Source of the DNA: Gaiellaceae bacterium | Lineage (GTDB): Bacteria; Actinomycetota; Thermoleophilia; Gaiellales; Gaiellaceae | Assembly: GCA_026002995.1 (NCBI GenBank) | Contig: BPGK01000001.1 | Location: 496,001 to 560,000, forward strand | DNA length: 64,000 nt | Reading direction: 5' to 3' | Shown here: positions 52,378 through 59,464 of the stretch, in pieces | How the letters are laid out: each line of letters opens with the position of its first letter | Position numbering within the stretch: position 1 is the first letter of the stretch | The notes under the pieces: model-generated | What the model saw: only the letters and a program-made list of their open reading frames with translations | Databases searched by the model: none | Told to the model about the DNA's origin: nothing | Made by a program: the position numbers and the translations under genes

Positions 52378-52422
52378 GAGCCGAGTCCCCAGAGCGACGC
52401 GCGAGCCTATGCTAGGTGCCGC

Positions 52423-52508
52423 GCGGGCGTGGCGGAACTGGCAGACGCGCCGGGTTTAGGTCCCGGTGGGCCGTGAGGTCCTTGGAGGTTCGAGCCCTCC
52501 CGCCCGCA
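52423..52508 (+). tRNA. tRNA-Leu (anticodon TAG)
   Basis: An 86-base class-II tRNA with acceptor GCGGGCG/CGCCCGC, anticodon stem CCGGG/CCCGG around TTTAGGT, a long variable arm and discriminator A. CCA is not encoded. The converging oxidase gene reads into it on the other strand. Confidence 0.97.
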
Positions 52509-53628
52509 CTCCCGGGAAGCGGTCGAAGCGGAAGAGCGCGATGTCGTGCCGCGTCGAGCCGTCGAGCGCGAGGTCGGCGAGGATCTCCCCGATCACCGAG
52601 CAGAACTTGAAGCCGTGGCCCGAGAAGCCCGCCCCGACGATGGCCGCCTCCGACTCGGGGTGGCGATCGACGAGGAAGTGCTCGTCGGGACTCGGCTCGA
52701 AGAGGCACGTCTCGAGCGCGAGCGTCGGCCCCGCGCCCGCAGGAAAGTACCGCTCGGCGAAGGCGCGCAGCGGGAGCTCGTCCTCGGGCCTCGGCTCGCG
52801 GTCGATCCCGTCCGGAGCGCCACTGGAGCCGAGGCGGTCGTAGCGGCCGAGCTTGAAGCCCGGGATCCCGTGTGCCGGGAACCCGTAGAAGTGCTCTCCT
52901 TCGAGGACGAGGTTGAAGACCGGGAAGCGCTCGGGCGCGAAGAGCTCCGGACGGGAGGGGTGGAACCAGGCGAACGCTTGTCGGACACCACGAACCATGC
53001 CCTCCGGCAGGCGAGCCACGTCCTGCGACCACGCCCCTGCCGTGAGAACGAGCCGCTCCGCCTCGATCTCGCCGCGCTCGGTCCGGATCCTGACGCCGCT
53101 TCCAGTCTCGCGCCACTCGAGCACCCGCTCGCGGGCGCGCACGATGGCGCCGTGCGCGAGCGCCCGCGCGACGTGGGAGACGATGCACCGCTCCGGGACG
53201 AGGAAGCCGCCGTCGGGCTGGTGCACGACCCGCAGGTCGGGCGGGAGCTGGTAGCCGGGGAAGCGACGCGCGACCTCGCGTCCGTCCAGCACCTCGTGCG
53301 CAAGGTCGTGCTCCTCGCACGAACGGAGCGTCCCTTCGAGGATCCGCTCCCCGCCCTCGACGATGCCCGTGACGTGGAGGAGCTGCTCCCCGGACTCGTC
53401 CTCCAGCGTGCGCCAGAGCTCGTACGCGCGGCGGAGCAGGGGCACGTAGCTCGGGTGCTCGAAGTAGGCGAGCCGGATGATCCGGGTCAGGCCGTGCGAC
53501 GAGCCGCGGTTGTGGAGCACGTTGTAGCGCTCGAGACCGAGCACGCGCCTCCCGCGCCGCGCGAGGTGATACAGGGCCGCGCTCCCCATTCCGCCGACTC
53601 CGACGACGACGACGTCGTAGCGCTCCAT
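52456..53628 (-). CDS. Sarcosine-oxidase / N-methyltryptophan-oxidase-like flavoenzyme
   Basis: A 390-residue monomeric FAD amine oxidase. The N-terminus is MERYDVVVVGVGGMGSAALYHLA, followed by the family loop NRGSSHGLTRIIRLAYFEHPSYVPL. The flavin-linking Cys region is ETCLFEPSPDEHFLVDRHP, and AGFSGHGFKFCSVIGE closes the FAD site. The family usually ends near FRFDRF; here the frame runs on for about 16 residues into the antisense of tRNA-Leu and stops inside that gene. The original stop may have been lost. Confidence 0.9.
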   Translation of the reverse strand: MERYDVVVVGVGGMGSAALYHLARRGRRVLGLERYNVLHNRGSSHGLTRIIRLAYFEHPSYVPLLRRAYELWRTLEDESGEQLLHVTGIVEGGERILEGTLRSCEEHDLAHEVLDGREVARRFPGYQLPPDLRVVHQPDGGFLVPERCIVSHVARALAHGAIVRARERVLEWRETGSGVRIRTERGEIEAERLVLTAGAWSQDVARLPEGMVRGVRQAFAWFHPSRPELFAPERFPVFNLVLEGEHFYGFPAHGIPGFKLGRYDRLGSSGAPDGIDREPRPEDELPLRAFAERYFPAGAGPTLALETCLFEPSPDEHFLVDRHPESEAAIVGAGFSGHGFKFCSVIGEILADLALDGSTRHDIALFRFDRFPGVRAGGLEPPRTSRPTGT

Positions 53629-53646
53629 CGCACCATCCTTAACAAC

Positions 53647-53659
53647 GGTGTCAGACACC
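53647..53659. repeat. Family-A palindrome, left copy of the oxidase-tig pair
   Basis: A perfect GGTGTCAGACACC preceded by CTTAACAAC, 18 bp upstream of the oxidase start. Its partner lies 100 bp downstream. Confidence 0.85.
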
Positions 53660-53746
53660 GTGCCCCGACACCGTGCGCCGATCTTCGCCACAACGCGTGA
53701 CAGCGCAGGGACGCTGTTTCGATCTCGTATGCGTTCCTTAACGCAA

Positions 53747-53759
53747 GGTGTCAGACACC
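53747..53759. repeat. Family-A palindrome, right copy of the oxidase-tig pair
   Basis: A perfect GGTGTCAGACACC preceded by CTTAACGCAA, 57 bp before the trigger-factor start. The ORF track begins tig inside this element, but the conserved protein starts downstream. Confidence 0.85.
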
Positions 53760-53816
53760 GGGTGTCCGATGCGGTCAATCCACCGCGACAGGACTCCAGG
53801 CTGGTTGAATGGCTGC

Positions 53817-55166
53817 GTGTCCACAACGACGCTGGAGGAACTCGGCGAGAACACGGTCCGTCTGACCGTCGAGGTCTCGCAGGCGCAGGTCGAGCACGCG
53901 GTCGAGCACGCGCTTGCCGACCTTGCCGAGAGCGTGAAGATTCCGGGCTTTCGCAAGGGCAAGATCCCAAGGCCCGTGCTCGTCTCGCGGCTCGGCAAGG
54001 ACCGCATCTACGCGGAGGCCGTCGAGAGCCACATCGGGGGGTGGTTCTGGAGCGCGGCGACGCGAAGCCGCATCCGACCCGTCTCGGAGCCACGGTATGA
54101 GTTCGAGCTCCCGGCGACGACGGAGTCCGGCTGGAGCTTCGTCGCGACCGTTGACGTGCAGCCGCTCCCGGAGATCGTGGACTGGACGACGCTCGAGGTG
54201 CCCCGGGCGCAGGTCGAGGTGCCGCAGGAGGAGGTCGACGCCGAGCTCGAGGCGCTGCGCGAGTCCGTCGCCGAGCTCGCGCCTGCGGGAGATCGGCCGG
54301 CGCAGCTCGGAGACACGCTCGTCGTCGATCTCGTGGATGCAGCCGGCGAGAGCCAGCGCGACACCGTCGTCGAGCTCGGGTCGGGGCGGCTGACGGAGGA
54401 GCTCGAGAGCGCGCTCGTCGGCATGACCGCCGGCGAGACGAGAGAGGTCTCGCTCGCGCAGCGCGACGGCTCCACGACGACGATGCGGGTGACCGTTCAG
54501 GAGATTCAGGAGAAGGTCCTCCCACCGCTCGACGACGAGCTCGCTCGCGCGGCGAGCGAGTTCGACACGCTCGCCGAGCTCCGCGCGAGCATCGAGGCCG
54601 ACCTGCGCAAGCAACTCGAGGCGCAGATCGACGCCGCCTTCCGCGTCGCAGCCGTCGACGAGCTGGTGCGCGCCTCCGGAGTGCAACCCGCGCTGCCCCT
54701 GGTCCGGTCGCGAGCGACGGACTTGCTGACCGGCTTCGTCCACTCGCTCGAGCGCCGCGGTATCTCGCTCGAGACGTACCTCGCTGCGAGCGGGACGAGC
54801 GCCGACGACCTCCAGCGGCAGATGGTGCTCGAAGCTGCCGTCTCGGTCGCGCGCGAGCTCGCGCTCGAGGCGCTCGCCGAGCGTGCCGGCATCGAGGTCT
54901 CCGACGACGACGTGAAGGCCTACCTCCGCGAGCGGGCCGAGGCGGAGGGCGAGGAGGACGTCGAGGAGGTGATCGCGGAGGTGTGGGCGCACGGCCAGCA
55001 GGAGTCGATCCGCGAAGACCTCCGGCTGCGCGCCGCGCTCGACCGGCTCGTCGCCGACGTGAGGCCGATCGCCCCCGAGCTCGCTGAGGCGCGCGAGAAG
55101 CTCTGGACACCGGACAAGGAAAAGCCCCAGGGGGACACGAAGGTGTGGACCCCCGGCTCGAGCTAA
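53817..55166 (+). CDS. tig: Trigger factor
   Basis: A ribosome-associated chaperone and prolyl isomerase. GTG 53817 gives 449 residues beginning VSTTTLEELGENTVRLTVEV. The ribosome-docking motif is IPGFRKGKIP (about 41-50). The PPIase domain (about 155-235) and the helical C-terminal chaperone arms follow. It heads a tig-clpP-clpX run with a 9-bp gap to clpP. Confidence 0.96.
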   Translation: MSTTTLEELGENTVRLTVEVSQAQVEHAVEHALADLAESVKIPGFRKGKIPRPVLVSRLGKDRIYAEAVESHIGGWFWSAATRSRIRPVSEPRYEFELPATTESGWSFVATVDVQPLPEIVDWTTLEVPRAQVEVPQEEVDAELEALRESVAELAPAGDRPAQLGDTLVVDLVDAAGESQRDTVVELGSGRLTEELESALVGMTAGETREVSLAQRDGSTTTMRVTVQEIQEKVLPPLDDELARAASEFDTLAELRASIEADLRKQLEAQIDAAFRVAAVDELVRASGVQPALPLVRSRATDLLTGFVHSLERRGISLETYLAASGTSADDLQRQMVLEAAVSVARELALEALAERAGIEVSDDDVKAYLRERAEAEGEEDVEEVIAEVWAHGQQESIREDLRLRAALDRLVADVRPIAPELAEAREKLWTPDKEKPQGDTKVWTPGSS

Positions 55167-55175
55167 GGAGCATCG

Positions 55176-55760
55176 ATGAGTCCACTGATCCCCATGGTCA
55201 TCGAGCAGACCTCGCGCGGCGAGCGCTCGTTCGACATCTACTCCCGACTGCTCAACGAGCGGATCATCTTCCTCGGCACCCCGATCGACGACCAGATCGC
55301 GAACCTCGTCGTCGCCCAGCTCCTCCACCTCGAATCGGAGGATCCCGACAAGGACATCTCGATCTACATCAACTCGCCCGGCGGTGTCGTGTACGCGGGG
55401 CTCGCGATCTACGACACGATGCAGTTCGTCAAGCCCGACGTGCAGACGATCTGCGTGGGGATGGCGATGTCGATGGGCGCCATCGTCCTTGCCGGCGGGG
55501 CGCCCGGGAAGCGCTCGGCGCTCCCGCACTCGAAGATCCTCATCCACCAGGGCTCCGCGGGCTTCCACGGCCAGCCGACCGACATCGAGATCCAGGCGCG
55601 GGAGGTGATCAGCCTCAAGCGGCTAATGGAGGAGATCATGTCCAAGCACACGGGCCAACCGATCGAGAAGGTGCAGAAGGACATGGACCGCGACTACTAC
55701 ATGACCGCCCAGGAGGCGCTCGAGTACGGGATCATCGATCGAGTGATCGAGCACCGGTAG
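55176..55760 (+). CDS. clpP: ATP-dependent Clp protease proteolytic subunit
   Basis: The 194-residue peptidase forms the barrel of the ClpXP protease. The catalytic Ser is in [14 protein letters not shown], the His in [14 protein letters not shown] and the Asp in [38 protein letters not shown] is conserved. The usual QAAS around the serine is MAMS here. It sits between tig and clpX. Confidence 0.97.
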   Translation: MSPLIPMVIEQTSRGERSFDIYSRLLNERIIFLGTPIDDQIANLVVAQLLHLESEDPDKDISIYINSPGGVVYAGLAIYDTMQFVKPDVQTICVGMAMSMGAIVLAGGAPGKRSALPHSKILIHQGSAGFHGQPTDIEIQAREVISLKRLMEEIMSKHTGQPIEKVQKDMDRDYYMTAQEALEYGIIDRVIEHR

Positions 55761-55808
55761 GCGAACTTCCCCTTCCACAAATCGTCGAAACGGAGTAAAA
55801 GGAGAGGC

Positions 55809-57086
55809 GTGGCTCGGGCGAGCGAGGGCAACGAGCAGCTGCTCTGCAGCTTCTGCGGCAAGAGTCAGCGACAGGTCAAGAAGCTGATCGCCGGTCCGGG
55901 CGTCTACATCTGCGACGAGTGCATCGACCTCTGTAACGAGATCATCGACGAGGAGCTGACGGGCCCTGCCCAGCTCGATCTCGACAACCTCCCCAAGCCG
56001 AGCGACATCTACACCGTCCTGAACGACTACGTCGTCTCGCAGGAGGAGTCCAAGCGCACGCTCGCGGTCGCCGTCTACAACCACTACAAGCGCGTGCGCA
56101 TGGGGCAGGAGGACTCGGACGTCGAGCTCCAGAAGTCGAACATCCTCCTCCTCGGGCCGACCGGCTGCGGGAAGACGCTCCTCGCGCAGACGCTCGCGCG
56201 CATCTTGAACGTCCCGTTTGCGATCGCGGACGCGACCGCGCTCACCGAGGCGGGCTACGTGGGCGAGGACGTCGAGAACATCCTCCTCAAGCTCATCCAG
56301 GCGGCCGACTTCGACATCAAGAAGGCGGAGACGGGGATCATCTACATCGACGAGGTCGACAAGATCGCGCGCAAGGCCGACAACCCGTCGATCACGCGCG
56401 ACGTCTCGGGCGAGGGCGTGCAGCAGGCGCTCCTCAAGATCCTCGAGGGCACGGTCGCGTCGGTGCCGCCGCAGGGCGGGCGCAAGCATCCCCACCAGGA
56501 GTTCCTCTCGATCGACACGACGAACATCCTCTTCATCTGCGGGGGCGCGTTCGCCGGCCTCGACAAGATCATCGAGCGGCGCATCGGCAAGAACACCGTC
56601 GGCTTCGCAGCCGACGTGCGCTCCCGTACCTCGGCGGAGAGCGCAGAGCTGCTCTCGCAGGTCATGCCCGAGGACCTCATCGCGTTCGGGCTCATCCCCG
56701 AGTTCGTCGGCCGCCTTCCCGTCGTCTCGGCGGTACACCAGCTCACGCGCGAAGACCTCGTGGAGATCCTCACCGTTCCGAAGAACGCGCTCGTGAAGCA
56801 GTACCAGCGCTTCTTCGGGTACGACAAGATCGAGCTCGTCTTCACCGACGACGCGCTGTGGGAGATCGCCGACAAGGCGCTCGAGCGGGAGACTGGGGCA
56901 CGCGGTCTGCGCTCGATCATCGAGGCGGCGCTCCTCGACGTGATGTTCGAGCTCCCCTCCCGCAACGACGTCTCGAAGTGCGTCATCACGAAGGAGACGA
57001 TCTCGAAAGGCCTCAAGCCGACGCTCGTGACGAGCGCGGGGAGCCTGATCGGCGAGCTCGACGAGCTCGCCGAGGAGTCCGCCTAG
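55809..57086 (+). CDS. clpX: Clp protease ATP-binding subunit ClpX
   Basis: The AAA+ unfoldase that feeds ClpP. The 425-residue protein starts at GTG 55809 with a C4 zinc-binding domain ([20 protein letters not shown], then CDECIDLC). Walker A is [15 protein letters not shown], Walker B is [12 protein letters not shown], and the ClpP-docking IGF-type loop corresponds to the IGKNTVGF segment. ATG-proximal spacing and order match clpP-clpX operons. Confidence 0.98.
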   Translation: MARASEGNEQLLCSFCGKSQRQVKKLIAGPGVYICDECIDLCNEIIDEELTGPAQLDLDNLPKPSDIYTVLNDYVVSQEESKRTLAVAVYNHYKRVRMGQEDSDVELQKSNILLLGPTGCGKTLLAQTLARILNVPFAIADATALTEAGYVGEDVENILLKLIQAADFDIKKAETGIIYIDEVDKIARKADNPSITRDVSGEGVQQALLKILEGTVASVPPQGGRKHPHQEFLSIDTTNILFICGGAFAGLDKIIERRIGKNTVGFAADVRSRTSAESAELLSQVMPEDLIAFGLIPEFVGRLPVVSAVHQLTREDLVEILTVPKNALVKQYQRFFGYDKIELVFTDDALWEIADKALERETGARGLRSIIEAALLDVMFELPSRNDVSKCVITKETISKGLKPTLVTSAGSLIGELDELAEESA

Positions 57087-57162
57087 CCTCCCTCGGGTAG
57101 GGTCCAGCTCGCCGGGTCGAACGCGGGGCCCCGTCCTGCGCCAGTCGAGGAAGGAGATCTGC

Positions 57163-57441
57163 ATGTACGTCCTGCGCATCGAGCACCGGGTGCCCGACTT
57201 CGAGGCCTGGAAGCGGGCGTTCGACTCCGACCCGGTCGGCAGGGAGCGGGGTGGAGTGCGACGGCACCGCGTGCTCCGGCCGGCCGACGGGTCGCTGCAC
57301 GCGCTGATCGACCTCGAGTTCGAGCGCGCGGAGGAGGCCGAGTCTTTCCTGGAAGCGCTGCGCGAGCTGTGGGGCCGGGTCGACGTCGTCCGCGATCCGC
57401 ACGCCCAGGTCCTCGAGGTCGTGGAGACCGCGGCGTACTGA
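57163..57441 (+). CDS. Small alpha-beta barrel-type protein of unknown function
   Basis: A 92-residue protein after an AGGAAGGAG-type ribosome site. YVLRIEHRVPDFEAWKRAF and VRRHRVLRPADGSLHALIDL look like a ferredoxin-like dimeric barrel similar to monooxygenase/cyclase-fold proteins. No catalytic residue can be assigned. Confidence 0.8.
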   Translation: MYVLRIEHRVPDFEAWKRAFDSDPVGRERGGVRRHRVLRPADGSLHALIDLEFERAEEAESFLEALRELWGRVDVVRDPHAQVLEVVETAAY

Positions 57442-57473
57442 GCCCGGCTGCCCGTCCGCGTACATTCCACCGC

Positions 57474-59147
57474 GTGCGCTTCACGACGAGGCCTGAGCTG
57501 CGCGGCACCTTCGGGATGGTCGCGTCCACGCACTGGCTTGCCTCGGCCGTCGGCATGTCGGTGCTCGAGCGCGGCGGGAACGCCTTCGACGCTGCCTGCG
57601 CGGCGGGCTTCACGCTCCAGGTCGTCGAGCCCCACCTGAACGGGCCCGGCGGCGAGGTGCCTGCGATCTTCTGGCCTGCCGCGCGCGGCGAGCCGCTCGT
57701 CCTCTGCGGTCAAGGGGTCGCGCCGGCGGCGGCGACCATCGAGCGCTACCGCGCGCTCGGCCACGAGCTCATGCCGGGCACCGGGGTTCTCGCGGCGTGC
57801 GTTCCGGGGGCCTTCGGCGGGTGGCTGCTCCTCTTGCGGGAGTTCGGCACCTGGCGGCTCGAAGATGTGCTTGCCCCCGCGATCGGCTACGCGGAGCACG
57901 GCTACCCCCTCCACCCCCGCATTCGCGACACGATCGTCGCGCACGAGGAGCTGCTCTCGCAGTGGCCGGGCTCGCGCGAGCTGTACCTCCCCCCGCCTCG
58001 GGCAGGCGCCCTCTTCCGCAACCGGGCGCTCGCGTCCACCTACCGCCGGATCGTCGAGGAGAGCCGCGGCGGCTCGCGCGAGGAGGAGCTCGAGCGTGCT
58101 CGGCGTCTCTGGTACGAGGGCTTCGTCGCCGAGGAGATCGACCGCTTCTGCGCGGCCGAAGGTGGGCTCCTCACGGGCGACGACCTCGCCTCCTGGGAGG
58201 CGACCCTCGAGAGCCCGGTGACCTTCGAGTATCGGGGGCTGACCGTCTGCAAGACCGGCCCGTGGGGATCGGGGCCGGTCGCCCTCCAGCAGCTCTCCCT
58301 GCTTCGGGGCTTCGATCTCGCGGAGCTGTCGGAGGCCGAGTTCGTCCACGTCGTCACCGAGTGTGCGAAGCTCGCCTTCGCCGACCGGGACGCGCTGTAC
58401 GGCGACGCGGACGTGCCGCTCGCGACCCTCCTCTCGGAGGAGTACGCGACGCGCCGACGAGCGCTCGTCGCTGAGCGGGCGTCGGAGCGGTACGAGCCGG
58501 GCCTCGGTCGCCTGCCGCGTGTGCTCGCCGCCGAGGCGGCCCCGGGCTCAGGGGAGCCGACTCGCGGCGACACGGTGCACCTGGACGTCGCCGACCGCTT
58601 CGGCAACCTCGTCTCGGCGACGCCGAGCGGCGGGTGGTTGCAGAGCTCGCCGACCATCCCCGCGCTCGGCTGGCCGCTCGGCACCCGCGCGCAGATGTTC
58701 TGGCTCGAGGAGGGGTTGCCATCGTCGCTCCGTCCGGGCGCGCGGCCTCGGACGACGCTCTCGCCCGGGCTTGCGCTGCGCGAGGGAGCACCCTACCTCG
58801 CGTGGGGCACGCCGGGCGGCGACCAGCAGGAACAGTGGGCGCTGCACGTCTTCCTCCGCCACGTCGATCGCGGGCTGAACCTGCAAGAGGCGATCGACGC
58901 GCCCGAGTTCCACACCGACCACCTCATCTCGTCCTTCTACCCACGTGGGTTCGCCGCGCGCTCGCTCTCGCTCGAGTCGCGCTTCGGGTCGAGGACGATC
59001 GCCGACCTCGAGCGTCGCGGCCACGACGTCCGGCTCTGGCCCGCGTGGTCGCTCGGTCGGGTGAGCGCCGTCGCCCGCGAGCCCGATGGAGTCCTGCGCG
59101 CGGGCGCGAACGCCCGCGGGATGCAGGGGTACGCCGTCGGCCGATGA
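57474..59147 (+). CDS. Gamma-glutamyltransferase-family protein
   Basis: A 557-residue Ntn-hydrolase-family protein from GTG 57474. It has MVASTHWLASAVGMSVLERGGNAFDAA and PGAFGGWLLLLREFG of the N-terminal part. The expected nucleophile region is GDTVHLDVADRFGNLVSATPS, where a threonine is present (DTVH in place of the common TTH). The C-terminal GGTPGGD-like segment is GTPGGDQQEQ. No signal peptide is visible, so it may be cytoplasmic. Enzymes of this family act on glutathione-like or other gamma-glutamyl or acyl substrates. Confidence 0.88.
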   Translation: MRFTTRPELRGTFGMVASTHWLASAVGMSVLERGGNAFDAACAAGFTLQVVEPHLNGPGGEVPAIFWPAARGEPLVLCGQGVAPAAATIERYRALGHELMPGTGVLAACVPGAFGGWLLLLREFGTWRLEDVLAPAIGYAEHGYPLHPRIRDTIVAHEELLSQWPGSRELYLPPPRAGALFRNRALASTYRRIVEESRGGSREEELERARRLWYEGFVAEEIDRFCAAEGGLLTGDDLASWEATLESPVTFEYRGLTVCKTGPWGSGPVALQQLSLLRGFDLAELSEAEFVHVVTECAKLAFADRDALYGDADVPLATLLSEEYATRRRALVAERASERYEPGLGRLPRVLAAEAAPGSGEPTRGDTVHLDVADRFGNLVSATPSGGWLQSSPTIPALGWPLGTRAQMFWLEEGLPSSLRPGARPRTTLSPGLALREGAPYLAWGTPGGDQQEQWALHVFLRHVDRGLNLQEAIDAPEFHTDHLISSFYPRGFAARSLSLESRFGSRTIADLERRGHDVRLWPAWSLGRVSAVAREPDGVLRAGANARGMQGYAVGR

Positions 59148-59186
59148 GCGATCGCTCCCGCCCCGTCCGCCGGTCGGACGTACTGC

Positions 59187-59210
59187 GGGCGACCCAAGGC
59201 TCGCCCCTAC
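59187..59210 (+). repeat. Family-D hairpin upstream of valS
   Basis: GGGCGACCC and GGCTCGCCC flank AA and are followed by CTAC, with one mismatch in the stem. A near-identical element, differing at two positions, lies just after the valS stop. Confidence 0.65.
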
Positions 59211-59221
59211 GTGCGCACTCC

Positions 59222-59253
59222 CGCAACAAGAGGGGTCAGGTCTCCGGTGTTGC
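59222..59253 (+). repeat. Family-B element, forward copy
   Basis: GCAAC and GTTGC arms enclose a GGGGTCAGGTC core (59232-59242). The second copy, with the core reversed, follows about 70 bp downstream. Confidence 0.65.
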
Positions 59254-59290
59254 AGCGAGGCAAGGTGTCGAGGCAAGGCGTCGAGCACGC

Positions 59291-59324
59291 GCGCAACGAA
59301 AGGGACCTGACCCCGGTGTTGCGC
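59291..59324 (-). repeat. Family-B element, inverted copy
   Basis: GCGCAAC and GTTGCGC arms enclose GACCTGACCCC (59304-59314), the reverse complement of the first copy's core. The two copies could pair with each other or fold separately. Confidence 0.65.
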
Positions 59325-59464
59325 GGAACGCCCGGACCGTCCACCGCCCGGAGGGACGAGGCTTGCCTCGCCCTCGCCCGCGTACCTCGTCCACGCCCTC
59401 GCCCCACACGCTCCACCCGATTGGCGACGGGCGTCGCGAGCGCTCCTCTCTAGACTCCCGCGGG

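Larger units (their letters stand above)
59148..59464. other. 317-bp valS leader gap with family-B and family-D repeats
   Basis: No gene or T-box specifier structure is recognisable. The gap holds one family-D hairpin (59187-59210) and an inverted family-B pair (59222-59253 and 59291-59324). The ORFs that cross it are arginine-rich and have no family features. Confidence 0.6.

Noticed and set aside
50126-52459. 777-residue plus-strand ORF
   Set aside because: It is antisense to the GGDEF/HD-GYP gene, whose motifs are intact.
59148-59464. T-box riboswitch upstream of valS
   Set aside because: No specifier loop or T-box core sequence was recognised. The leader holds repeats instead. The IleRS-like gene also lacks one.
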